Of a stretch of 64,000 bases of DNA, positions 30,578 through 39,029 are shown in pieces (the first letter of the stretch is position 1; each line of letters begins with the position of its first letter). The stretch comes from Nocardioides astragali (lineage in GTDB: Bacteria > Actinomycetota > Actinomycetes > Propionibacteriales > Nocardioidaceae): positions 697,544 through 761,543 of the forward strand of contig NZ_JAFMZM010000003.1 in the NCBI RefSeq assembly GCF_024436375.1, in the 5' to 3' direction. Under the pieces are notes generated by a model. The model was not told the DNA's origin, ran no database searches, and worked only from the letters and a program-made list of their open reading frames with translations. A program made the translations under genes and the position numbers.

Positions 30578-32044
30578 GTGCGTCGACCCTGGCACCACCT
30601 CTTCCACCCGGCCAATGCCGTGGACTATCGCGAGGCCGTCGGCCTGACGGTCGACCACCTCGTCGGCCACGTCGCGGACACCGCCGGGCGCCCCCTGACC
30701 GGCATCACCCCGCGCGAGTCAGCCGAGCGGGTCGCCGCGATCGACCTGGACCGTCCGCTGGGGGAGGAAGGGGAGGCGCTCGCCGAGCTCTCCCGGCTGT
30801 GGCTGGACGACGCGATCTGGTTCCACGAGCCGACGGCCGCGGCGCACCTCAACTGCCCGGTCGTCATCCCCGCCCTGATGGCGGAGGTCCTCATCAGCGG
30901 GGTCAACTCCAGCCTCGACACGTTCGACCAGAGCGCCGGGGCCACCTTCATCGAGCGCCACCTCGTCGACTGGACGGCGGCGCGGATCGGCTACGGCGCG
31001 GGCGCCGACGGCATCTTCACCACCGGTGGCACCCAGTCCAACCTGCAGGCCCTGCTCCTCGCCCGCGGTCAGCAGGTCGCACCGGTCGATCGGTTGCGGA
31101 TCTTCGCCAGCGCCGACGGTCACTTCTCGGTCCAGAAGGCCGCCCGCACGCTCGGTCTCGGCGACGAGGCGGTGGTCCCGGTCGCCGTGGACGTCTCCCG
31201 GCGCATGGACCCCGCGGCGCTGGGCGCGGCCCTCGCCGACAGCGTGGCGGGCGGCGGCGTGCCGATGGCGGTCGTGGCCACCGCCGGCACGACCGACTTC
31301 GGTGCCATCGACCCGCTCCCGGAGGTCGCGGCGCTGGCGAGGGCGTACGGCGCGTGGTTCCACGTCGACGCGGCCTACGGCGGCGGCCTGCTGGTCTCGC
31401 CCCGGCGGCGTGACTGGCTGGAGGGGATCGAGCTGTCCGACTCGGTCGCGGTCGACTTCCACAAGACCTGGTTCCAGCCGGTGTCGTGCAGCGCCTTGCT
31501 GGTGCGCGACGGCGCGACGCTCGGACACGTCACCTGGCACGCCGACTACCTCAACCCGAAGGACTCCGCCCACCCCAACCAGGTGGACAAGAGCCTGCAG
31601 ACCACCCGGCGCTTCGAGGCGCTGAAGCTCTGGATGACGCTGCGGGTGATGGGCGCCGACGCGGTCGGGGAGCACCTCGACACCGTGATCGACCTCGCCG
31701 ACGCGGTCGCCGCCGAGCTGACCGCGATGCCCGACATCGACGTGGCAGCGGCTCCGCAGCTGAGCACCATCGTGTTCCGCTACTGCCCGCCCGGCCGTGA
31801 CGAGGCGGCGCTGGCCCGCATCAACGCGGCGATCCGCGCCGAGCTCTTCGACGAGGGACGAGCGCTGGTCGCGGCGACCCGCGTGGACGGCCGCAGCTAC
31901 CTCAAGCTCACCCTGCTCAACCCGGTCGCGACCCTCGCCGACATCCTCGCGGTCGTCGAGATGGTGCGCGAGGCGGGGGAGCGCCTCGCCGATGCGCCGG
32001 TGGCCCCGCGACCGCGCGGCGAGCGAGTGGCGGTGGTCCGGTGA
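30578..32044 (+). CDS. desA: Lysine decarboxylase of desferrioxamine-type siderophore synthesis
   Basis: A 488-aa group II PLP-dependent decarboxylase. TTGGTQSNLQALLLAR (PLP phosphate binding), ATAGTTDFGAIDPL, HVDAAYGGGLLVS and VDFHKTWFQP with the Schiff-base lysine (about residue 296) are all present. In des-type pathways this enzyme makes cadaverine from lysine. The GTG at 30578 is chosen for GGAGGG at 30563-30568 with a 9-nt spacer; a TTG at 30554 lies within the operator region. It is the first gene of an iron-box-controlled operon; its TGA overlaps the desB GTG. A diaminobutyrate decarboxylase role is possible if the siderophore uses another diamine. Confidence 0.87.
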   Translation: MRRPWHHLFHPANAVDYREAVGLTVDHLVGHVADTAGRPLTGITPRESAERVAAIDLDRPLGEEGEALAELSRLWLDDAIWFHEPTAAAHLNCPVVIPALMAEVLISGVNSSLDTFDQSAGATFIERHLVDWTAARIGYGAGADGIFTTGGTQSNLQALLLARGQQVAPVDRLRIFASADGHFSVQKAARTLGLGDEAVVPVAVDVSRRMDPAALGAALADSVAGGGVPMAVVATAGTTDFGAIDPLPEVAALARAYGAWFHVDAAYGGGLLVSPRRRDWLEGIELSDSVAVDFHKTWFQPVSCSALLVRDGATLGHVTWHADYLNPKDSAHPNQVDKSLQTTRRFEALKLWMTLRVMGADAVGEHLDTVIDLADAVAAELTAMPDIDVAAAPQLSTIVFRYCPPGRDEAALARINAAIRAELFDEGRALVAATRVDGRSYLKLTLLNPVATLADILAVVEMVREAGERLADAPVAPRPRGERVAVVR

Positions 32045-33426
32045 GCCGCCCCGCGACCACGCACGACCTGATCGGGATCGGGCTCGGGCCCTTCAACCTC
32101 GGGCTCGCCTGCCTCGGCCATCCCCTCGACGACCTCGACGCCGTCTTCCTCGAGGCCGCGGACGGCTTCTCCTGGCATCCGGGGATGATGCTGCCGGACG
32201 CCACCCTCCAGGTGCCGTTCCTCGCCGACCTGGTGACGATGGCCGACCCGACCTCGCCCTTCTCCTACCTCGCCTTCCTCAAGGACGTCGGCCGGCTCTA
32301 CCCGTTCTACATCCGCGAGAGCTTCTACCCCCTCCGGCGCGAGTACGACGACTACTGCCGGTGGGCGGCCGAGCGCCTCGACACGGTGCGCTGGGGCGAG
32401 CGGGTGGTCGCGGTCGAGCACGACGGCGACGCCTACGTCGTACGGTCGGCAACGGGGCGCACCTGGCGCGGGCGACACCTCGCTCTGGGCACCGGCACGG
32501 CACCGCGGATGCCCTTCGACGTCGACGGACCCGCGCTGCACTCCGCGGACTACCTGAGCCGCAAGGACGACCTGCTCGCGAGTGGCTCGGTCACCGTGGT
32601 CGGCAGCGGCCAGAGCGCGGCCGAGGTGTACGCCGACCTGCTCGCCGAGCAGGAGCACCACGGCTTCGAGCTCACCTGGGTCACTCGCTCGCCGCGGTTC
32701 TTCCCGATGGAGTACACCAAGCTGACGCTCGAGATGACCTCGCCCGAGTGGTCGTCCTACTTCCAGGCGTTGCCCGCCCCCCGCCGGGCGGAGGCCCAGC
32801 GTGGCCAGGCGGCGCTGTCCAAGGGGATCAGCTCGGAGACGATCAACGCGATCTACGACGAGCTCTACCGGCGCGAGGCGAGCGGGGGCGTCGACACGAC
32901 ACTGCTGACCGCGACCGAGGTCACCACCGCGCGGTGGGACGGCGAGCGCTACACCCTCGACCTGCGCCACACCGAGCAGCAGGCCACCGGCGCCCTGCGC
33001 ACCGACTCGCTCGTGCTGGCCACCGGCTACGCCCCGCGCGTGCCCGAGTTCCTGCAGCCCGTGCGCGACCGGATCAGGTGGGACGAGCAGGGCCGGTTCC
33101 TGGCGGGCCCGACCTTCGCCGTCGACCACGCCGATGCCGAGGTCTTCGTGCAGAACGCTGAGGAGCACACCCACGGCTTCGTCGCGCCCGACCTCGGCAT
33201 GGGCGCGATGCGCAGCTCGGTGATCCTGTCGCAGGTCCTGGGCCGCGAGCCGTACGCCGTCGAGAAGCGCATCGCCTTCCAGGAGTGGGGCATCCCCGAC
33301 CGCTACCGCGACCAGGCCGCACCGCCGGTCGAGGCGAGCCCCCCGTTGGTCGAGGGGCGCGCGCAGCGTCACCCGTTGGTCGAGGAGCGCGCGCAGCGCG
33401 CGTCACGAGACCAGGTGTCGCGATGA
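32041..33426 (+). CDS. desB: Lysine/ornithine N-monooxygenase (cadaverine N-hydroxylase)
   Basis: A 461-aa flavin N-monooxygenase of the IucD/SidA/PvdA type. GIGLGPFNLGLACLG is the FAD site, FSWHPGMMLPDATLQVPFL the family signature, VVGSGQSAAEVYADL the NADPH site and LATGYAPRVPEFL the ATGY motif. It hydroxylates the diamine made by DesA. The start GTG overlaps desA by 4 nt. The C-terminus is unusual: after the normal end (WGIPDRYRDQAAP) a roughly 30-residue tail contains repeated PLVE-RAQR units. This tail is encoded by one full and one partial copy of the 35-nt REP-like element. Confidence 0.88.
   Translation: MSRPATTHDLIGIGLGPFNLGLACLGHPLDDLDAVFLEAADGFSWHPGMMLPDATLQVPFLADLVTMADPTSPFSYLAFLKDVGRLYPFYIRESFYPLRREYDDYCRWAAERLDTVRWGERVVAVEHDGDAYVVRSATGRTWRGRHLALGTGTAPRMPFDVDGPALHSADYLSRKDDLLASGSVTVVGSGQSAAEVYADLLAEQEHHGFELTWVTRSPRFFPMEYTKLTLEMTSPEWSSYFQALPAPRRAEAQRGQAALSKGISSETINAIYDELYRREASGGVDTTLLTATEVTTARWDGERYTLDLRHTEQQATGALRTDSLVLATGYAPRVPEFLQPVRDRIRWDEQGRFLAGPTFAVDHADAEVFVQNAEEHTHGFVAPDLGMGAMRSSVILSQVLGREPYAVEKRIAFQEWGIPDRYRDQAAPPVEASPPLVEGRAQRHPLVEERAQRASRDQVSR
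33348..33412 (+). repeat. REP-like element inside the 3' end of desB (partial plus full copy)
   Basis: Full copy 33378-33412 (GGTCGAGGAG...CACGAGACC, 35 nt) is preceded by a partial copy at 33348-33372 and a fragment at about 33327. All are translated as part of desB and end 10 nt before the desC start codon. Confidence 0.8.
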
Positions 33427-33956
33427 GGCTCACGACCGAACTCCTCGACCCCACCCCTCACCTGGCCCTGCTCCACGCCTGGGTGACCCACCCGCGGTCG
33501 GTCTTCTGGGGCATGCAGGACGCCACCGTCGAGCAGGTGCACGACGAGTACGCCCGGATCGCGGCCGACCCCCACCACCACGCGTTGCTCGGCCGCGCCG
33601 ACGGGGAGCCCGCCTTCCTGATGGAGCGCTACGACCCCGCCCGCTCACCCCTGGCAGGACTGCCCGAGCTGCGGCCGGGCGACGTGGGCATGCACGTGCT
33701 GGTGGCCCCGACGGACCGTCCGGTCCACGGCTTCACGGCCGCCGTCCTGCGCCGGGTGATGGAGGAGTGCTTGGCCGACCCGTCCGTGCGCCGGGTCGTG
33801 GTCGAGCCCGACGTCCGCAACGACAAGATCGCCGCCCTCAACGCCGCCGTCGGCTTCGTGGTCTGCCGCACCGTCGACCTCGCCGACAAGACCGCGGCCC
33901 TGAGCTTCTGCACCCGGGCCGACTTCTCCTCCTCGGCCCTCGGAGGTGCCGCATGA
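33423..33956 (+). CDS. desC: Siderophore N-acyltransferase (GNAT, DesC/IucB type)
   Basis: A 177-aa acyl-CoA-dependent acyltransferase. The pattern ALLHAWVTHPRSVFWGM, MERYDPA, RPGDVGMHVLVAP and CLADPSVRRVVVEPDVRNDK is typical of the siderophore GNAT group that acylates N-hydroxy-diamines with acetyl-, succinyl- or other acyl-CoA. It starts at ATG 33423, overlapping the desB stop; the frame is open upstream but those codons belong to desB's REP-derived tail region. A second, diverged copy of this domain is fused to the acylase two genes downstream. Confidence 0.87.
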   Translation: MRLTTELLDPTPHLALLHAWVTHPRSVFWGMQDATVEQVHDEYARIAADPHHHALLGRADGEPAFLMERYDPARSPLAGLPELRPGDVGMHVLVAPTDRPVHGFTAAVLRRVMEECLADPSVRRVVVEPDVRNDKIAALNAAVGFVVCRTVDLADKTAALSFCTRADFSSSALGGAA

Positions 33957-35731
33957 CCGCCCTGACCAACCCGACCGACCTGACCGCCCACCTGACTCCC
34001 GAGACCATGGCCCGCGCCCACCGCGACCTCGTCGCCAAGGCCATCGCCGAGTTCGCCCACGAGCGCCTGCTGGAGCCGGTCGCCGACGGGGCGGGCTGGC
34101 GGCTCGACCTGGGTGCGTCGGCGTACGAGCTCTCCGCCCGCAGGCACCCGCTGGAGCACTGGGTCGTCGACCCGGCGTCGCTGCGCCGCACCGTCGCAGG
34201 CGAGCCCGCCCCGGTCGACGCCCAGGACTTCGTCGTCGACTGCAACGACCGACTGGGCATCCCCGACCACCTGCTCCCGGTCTACCTCGAGGAGATCGCC
34301 AGCACCCTGGCCTCCGCGGCCTGGAAGCGCACCCACCACCAGCTCTCCTCCGCCGACCTCGTCCACGCCGACTACCAGGCGATCGAGACGGCGATGACCG
34401 AGGGGCACCCCGGCTTCGTCGCCAACAACGGCCGCATCGGCTTCGGCGTCGACGACTACGCGGCCTACGCACCCGAGGCGGGTGCCGACGTGCACCTGCA
34501 CTGGCTGGCCGTACGCCGCGACGAGGCGCTGCTGTCGCTGGCGGCTGGCCGCAGCGAGGAGGAGCACTACCTCGCGGAGCTCGGCGAGGACGCCCTCACC
34601 GACTTCGAGAAGCGGTTGCGCGACCTCGGCCTCGACCCCGCCGACTACCTCTACCTCCCCGTGCACCCCTGGCAGTGGGCCAACCGGATCTCCGTCACCT
34701 TCGCCCCCGACGTCGCGCGTCAGGCGCTGGTGTCGCTGGGAGTGGTGCCCTCGGCGCACCGGGCGCAGCAGTCGATCCGGACGTTCTTCCCCGTCGACCA
34801 CCCGGAGCGGTCCTACGTGAAGGTCGCGCTGGCGATCCAGAACATGGGGTTCCTGCGCGGCCTGTCACCGGCCTACATGGCCGCGACGCCGGCGATCAAC
34901 GACTGGGTGGCCGAGCTCGTGCAGGGCGACGCCGAGCTGGTCGGCCTCGGGTTCTCGGTGCTGCGCGAGCACGCCGCGATCGGCTGGACCGGCGACGCCT
35001 ACCACCGCCTCCCGGTGACCTCGCCCTACCGCAAGATGGTCGCCGCGCTGTGGCGGGAGAGCCCGGTGCCGCACCTGGCCCACGGCGAGCGGCTGGCGAC
35101 GATGGCCTCGCTGCTCCACCGCGACCGGGACAGCGTCCCGCTCGTGGCAGAGCTCATCGAGTGCTCGCCCCTCGAGCCGGCCGCGTGGGTGACGACCTAC
35201 CTGCGGGCCTACCTGCGCCCGCTCGTCCACTGTCTGCTCGCGCACGACCTCGCCTTCATGCCGCACGGCGAGAACCTCGTGATGGTGCTGCGCGACCATG
35301 TGCCGGTCCGGATGGTGATGAAGGACATCGGGGAGGAGGTGGCCGTGCTCGGCGATCGTCCGCTGCCCGACGAGGTCGCCCGCATCCGCGCCGCGGTGAC
35401 CCCCGACGTCGCGGCGCTCTCGATCCACACCGACGTCTTCGACGGCTTCCTGCGCCACCTCGGCGCGATCCTCGACGAGGCCGGACTGCTGCCGGACGAC
35501 GACTTCTGGGGACTGGTGCGCGCGTGCATCGCCGGTCACGCCGCCGACCATCCCGAGCTGGCTGCGGCCGCGGCGACGTACGACCTGCTGCGTGCGGAGT
35601 TCGCGCACAGCTGCCTCAACCGCCTCCAGCTGCGCAACACGCTGCAGATGGTCGACCTCACCGACCAGGCCGAGTCGCTGATCTTCGCCGGCACCTTGCG
35701 CAACCCCGCAGCCGACCCCCGCCTCCGGTGA
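33953..35731 (+). CDS. desD: NIS siderophore synthetase, IucA/IucC family
   Basis: A 592-aa ATP-dependent synthetase that joins and cyclises hydroxamate building blocks. Family marks are GHPGFVANNGRIGFG, YLPVHPWQWAN, QSIRTFFPVDHPE (ATP-binding), YVKVALAIQNMGFLRGLSP, MPHGENLVMVL and MVMKDIGEE. Together with DesA-C this defines a desferrioxamine-type hydroxamate pathway. It starts at ATG 33953, overlapping desC by 4 nt, and its TGA overlaps the GTG of the acylase-acyltransferase fusion gene. Confidence 0.9.
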   Translation: MTALTNPTDLTAHLTPETMARAHRDLVAKAIAEFAHERLLEPVADGAGWRLDLGASAYELSARRHPLEHWVVDPASLRRTVAGEPAPVDAQDFVVDCNDRLGIPDHLLPVYLEEIASTLASAAWKRTHHQLSSADLVHADYQAIETAMTEGHPGFVANNGRIGFGVDDYAAYAPEAGADVHLHWLAVRRDEALLSLAAGRSEEEHYLAELGEDALTDFEKRLRDLGLDPADYLYLPVHPWQWANRISVTFAPDVARQALVSLGVVPSAHRAQQSIRTFFPVDHPERSYVKVALAIQNMGFLRGLSPAYMAATPAINDWVAELVQGDAELVGLGFSVLREHAAIGWTGDAYHRLPVTSPYRKMVAALWRESPVPHLAHGERLATMASLLHRDRDSVPLVAELIECSPLEPAAWVTTYLRAYLRPLVHCLLAHDLAFMPHGENLVMVLRDHVPVRMVMKDIGEEVAVLGDRPLPDEVARIRAAVTPDVAALSIHTDVFDGFLRHLGAILDEAGLLPDDDFWGLVRACIAGHAADHPELAAAAATYDLLRAEFAHSCLNRLQLRNTLQMVDLTDQAESLIFAGTLRNPAADPRLR

Positions 35732-38328
35732 GCGTCACTCGCGACCGCTACGGCATCCCCCACGTCCGCGGCACCGACCTGCTCGCCCTCGCCCACGAGC
35801 AGGGGCGGGTCACCGCGCACGACCGCGCCTGGCAGCTGGAGGTCGAGCGACTGCGTGGCGAGGCCCGGGTGAGCGCGCTGGGCGGCTCGCGCGCACCCGC
35901 ATGGGACGCCTTCGCCCGCGACCTCGACATCGAACGCACCGCCCGGCGCGGCTTCGACGCGCTGCCTGCGGAGTCGCAGCAGTTCCTCGCGGCGTACGTC
36001 GACGGGGTCCGGGCCGGCTTCGCCGAAGGGGCGTCCTCGCCCGAGCTCGCCGGACGTCCCGCTCCCGGCGAGTGGCAGCCGTGGACGCCGGTGGCGGTCT
36101 TCCTGGTCCAGCACGTGCTCTTCGCCGGCTTCCCCACCAAGCTGTGGGCGGCCTCGGTCGGGACGGACCTCGAGCCGCGGCTCGCGGAGCTGCTGGGCGT
36201 GAGCGACGCGCCCCACGGCAGCAACGCGTTCGCCGTCGGCGGAGGGCGTACGACGTCCGGGCTCCCGCTGATCGGCGCCGACCCGCACCGGGTCTTCGAG
36301 GTGCCTGGCATCTACCAGCAGGTGGGGCTCGCGTGCGACGAGTTCGACGTCGTCGGACTGGCGTTCCCCGGCGTGCCCGGCGTGCAGCACTTCGGGCACA
36401 CGGGCCACGTCGCCTGGGCGGTCACCAACGCCATGGCGGACTACCAGGACGTGCGGGTGACGCGGGGACGGCTCGACGTCCGCACCCCGACTGCCGAGCT
36501 CGGCGACGTCGGGCTGGCGGCTGTGCTGCCACTCCTGAGGGCCCGGACGGTCGCCGACGTCGATGCTGCCCTCGACCTCTGGGTCGAGCCGGTCAACAAC
36601 GTCGTCGTGGCCGACACCGAGGGACGGGTGCTGCACCGCGTGGCCGGCCGGGTGCCGGTCCGTGACGGTGCGGACTGGGTGGGATGGGCCGACCTGCCGC
36701 GCATCGAGGTCGCTCCGGCCGAGGTGGCCGTCACCGCCAACGACCGCACCGACGGGCGGTGGGACGTGCTCTCCTCGCGGTTCGCGCCGCGCTGGAGACG
36801 TGAGCGGATCGCGTCGCTGGTCGCGGAGAGACGCGTCGACGTGGCCGCGGCCGCCGCAGTGCTGACCGACGAGGACAACGCCGCCGGCGGCTCGCTCCTT
36901 GCAATGCTGCTCCAGCTGCCCGGGCTCCCCGCCCCCAGTCGCCGGCTGGTCGACCTGCTCCGTGACTGGGACGGCTCGATGCAGGCGGGCTCCGCCGCGG
37001 CCGGGGCGTTCGGGGCCGTCCGCGACGCGTTGGTGGCGGCGGTCGTGGCCCACCCGGTGCTCGAACCGGCGCGCTCGGCCTTCCCGCCGGCCCACGCCGA
37101 GGTGCTGGCGCCCTGGTGGCACCTGCCCAGCAGGATCGCCCGCGTCCTGCCCGAGCTTCTCGCCCTCCCGTTGCCGGGGCTCGACCTCGCGGACCTCGCA
37201 CGTACGGCGCTGGCGCAGGTCGCCGCGCTGCCGCCCACGTCGTGGGGGGACCGGCACCGGTTCGCGCCGCAGCACGCCTTCGCGGACCTCGGCCTCGACC
37301 CGTGGCCGTACGTCCCGGCCGTGGCCGGCAGTTCTCTCGGCGGCGACACCGAGTGCGTCGCCGCCACCGCCTGGATCCCCGGCACGGACGCCTGTGTCTC
37401 GGGGCCTGTCGCGCGGGTCGTGTGGGACTTGGCCGACCGCGGCGCGAGTCGCTGGGCGGTCCCCCTCGGGTCGAGCGGCCAGGTGGGCAGTCCCCACCAC
37501 GACAACCAGTTCACCGCCTGGAAGGACGGAACCTTGCTCCCCGTCAACGAGCTCACTGTCACCGAGGTCGGGTCCTCGGCCCGCACCTTCTCCCTCCGCA
37601 CCGTCGATCCCGAGGCCGACGCCGTGCTGCTGCACGGCTGGTTCACCCAGCCGCGAGCAGCCTTCTGGGGCATGGCGACGCGCAGTGTCGAGGAGGTCGC
37701 CGGGATCTACGGCTGGATCGTCTCGCAGGACCACCTCACCGCCGACCTCGTGCTCCTGGACGGTCGCCCGGTCGGGCTGGTGCAGACCTACGACCCGTTC
37801 GTCGACGAGATCGGCGAGCACTACGACCGCCGCCCCGGCGACCTCGGCCTGCACCTCTTCCTGGCCGACGACCCGGCCCGCGCGGGCACCACGCAGGACC
37901 TCATGTCGTTCCTCGTCTCGCAGGTCCTCGCCGACCCGGCCGTGCAGCGAATGGTGCTCGAGCCCGACGTCGCCAACATCAAGTCCTTGGCCCTGCTCCA
38001 GCGGCTCGGCGCGGAGCTCGGGCCCGTGACCGAGATCCCCGCCCCGATGCCGGACCTGCCGCCCAAGAAGGCCCAGTTCACCTTCATCCCCCGGCCGGGG
38101 TTACAGCGGATCCCGGCCGCCGGGGGCGACCGGACCAGTAGTCGGCGAACGTCAGCCAACACGGAGCGAGGCCGACCGGGTCCTGGGGAGGCCGATCGTC
38201 GTGCCGTGCCAGATCGCCTTGCCGCTGGCGAAGTACGTGTGCAGCCGCAGCGGTCTCCGGGGGACCTTGACCCGGAACGTCGCGACGCCGCGCGCGTCAG
38301 TGACCGCGACGACGGCCTGGAACCCTGA
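35728..38328 (+). CDS. Penicillin-acylase-type Ntn hydrolase fused to a DesC-like GNAT domain
   Basis: An 866-aa protein with two domains. Residues about 1-610 are a penicillin acylase family Ntn hydrolase: TRDRYGIPHVRG at the very N-terminus, DAPHG-SNAFAVGGG with the autoprocessing site and nucleophile Ser165, GADPHRVFEVPGIY, GHTGHVAWAVTN and EPVNNVVVAD (oxyanion Asn). No signal peptide precedes it, unlike exported acylases. Residues about 625-788 repeat the DesC pattern (LLHGWFTQPRAAFWGM, TYDPF, RPGDLGLHLFLADD, LADPAVQRMVLEPDVANIK). The last about 75 residues are Arg-rich, without homology, and overlap the convergent gene. GTGA overlap with desD puts it in the siderophore operon. It probably removes or swaps acyl groups on siderophore intermediates; penicillin-amidase genes have been noted near other des loci. 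Confidence 0.82.
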   Translation: MSVTRDRYGIPHVRGTDLLALAHEQGRVTAHDRAWQLEVERLRGEARVSALGGSRAPAWDAFARDLDIERTARRGFDALPAESQQFLAAYVDGVRAGFAEGASSPELAGRPAPGEWQPWTPVAVFLVQHVLFAGFPTKLWAASVGTDLEPRLAELLGVSDAPHGSNAFAVGGGRTTSGLPLIGADPHRVFEVPGIYQQVGLACDEFDVVGLAFPGVPGVQHFGHTGHVAWAVTNAMADYQDVRVTRGRLDVRTPTAELGDVGLAAVLPLLRARTVADVDAALDLWVEPVNNVVVADTEGRVLHRVAGRVPVRDGADWVGWADLPRIEVAPAEVAVTANDRTDGRWDVLSSRFAPRWRRERIASLVAERRVDVAAAAAVLTDEDNAAGGSLLAMLLQLPGLPAPSRRLVDLLRDWDGSMQAGSAAAGAFGAVRDALVAAVVAHPVLEPARSAFPPAHAEVLAPWWHLPSRIARVLPELLALPLPGLDLADLARTALAQVAALPPTSWGDRHRFAPQHAFADLGLDPWPYVPAVAGSSLGGDTECVAATAWIPGTDACVSGPVARVVWDLADRGASRWAVPLGSSGQVGSPHHDNQFTAWKDGTLLPVNELTVTEVGSSARTFSLRTVDPEADAVLLHGWFTQPRAAFWGMATRSVEEVAGIYGWIVSQDHLTADLVLLDGRPVGLVQTYDPFVDEIGEHYDRRPGDLGLHLFLADDPARAGTTQDLMSFLVSQVLADPAVQRMVLEPDVANIKSLALLQRLGAELGPVTEIPAPMPDLPPKKAQFTFIPRPGLQRIPAAGGDRTSSRRTSANTERGRPGPGEADRRAVPDRLAAGEVRVQPQRSPGDLDPERRDAARVSDRDDGLEP

Positions 38329-38922
38329 CCGCCGGGGTCCCACAAGGATGAGGCTCGCGCCTGCGATCCGGGCCGAGTCGCTGCCCTTGCGCCACACCAG
38401 CGCGGACTTCAGGACCCAGACCCGGTCGAGCTTGCGCACGACGCGAAGGCCGAGGGTCGTCGTGTCGTCGCACTCCGGGCAGGCGAACGGACTCGGTGCA
38501 CTCACGGCGTTGACCACGAAGGTCGTGCCGGTGCCGGAGTCGCTGGTGTGGATCCGGTCGCCTTGGTCGACGTACGTCCAGTCCACCTTCCAGGTCAGCG
38601 TCCGCTCCTCGCGCTCGCCCTCACTGCAGATCTGCATGCTGCCCTGACCGGCAAGCGGGTCACCGCTCGCGCTGTCGAAGTAGGTCCAGCTGGAGACCGC
38701 ACTCTCGGAGGTGGCGCGGATGCCGAGGATCCAGCTGGTGGCCTCGGGCGGCAGGCTCACCGAGTAGGTCACGAGAGTGTCGGCGCAGCCATAGCCGGGA
38801 TTCACGTCCTGAGCGCTGGCGGTGGCACTCGCAGCCCCGGGGGTCGCCGCCGTCGCCATGACGGGCGGCTGGCCGGCGGTGCAAAGCGCGACGAGCACGC
38901 ACACCTTCATCCACCTGGACAC
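38152..38922 (-). CDS. Exported protein of unknown function, four-cysteine
   Basis: A 256-aa protein with an N-terminal signal peptide (WMKVCVLVALCTAGQPPVMATA, cleavage probably after ATA or ASA). The mature part has Cys residues near NPGYGCADT, MQICSEGE and FACPECDDT, suggesting disulfides, and a C-terminal beta-rich domain with KSALVWRK and GVATFRVKVPRRPLRLHTYF, like Ig-type domains of exported actinobacterial proteins. The GTG at 38922 is preferred because GGGGGAA sits just upstream; ATG 38910 is the alternative. Its last 177 nt overlap the 3' end of the acylase fusion gene on the other strand. Confidence 0.6.
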   Translation of the reverse strand: MSRWMKVCVLVALCTAGQPPVMATAATPGAASATASAQDVNPGYGCADTLVTYSVSLPPEATSWILGIRATSESAVSSWTYFDSASGDPLAGQGSMQICSEGEREERTLTWKVDWTYVDQGDRIHTSDSGTGTTFVVNAVSAPSPFACPECDDTTTLGLRVVRKLDRVWVLKSALVWRKGSDSARIAGASLILVGPRRSGFQAVVAVTDARGVATFRVKVPRRPLRLHTYFASGKAIWHGTTIGLPRTRSASLRVG

Positions 38923-39029
38923 GATTCCCCCTACCTGCCCGCTTGGACGAGCGAGGGTAGTCAACCAGTGTTTCGATCCCGTGGGGGTCGTTATGGGGAC
39001 GGTCCGGCGATGGCGGGGTGACCGACCGG

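Noticed and set aside
33946..35727. Open frame extending the acylase fusion far upstream through desD
   Set aside because: The upstream part is an out-of-frame reading of desD; the GTG at 35728 coincides with the start of the acylase N-terminal motif and the desD stop.
35728..38328. Beta-lactam biosynthesis or resistance role for the penicillin-acylase domain
   Set aside because: No beta-lactam pathway gene is nearby and the overlap with desD plus the fused DesC-like domain point to siderophore chemistry.
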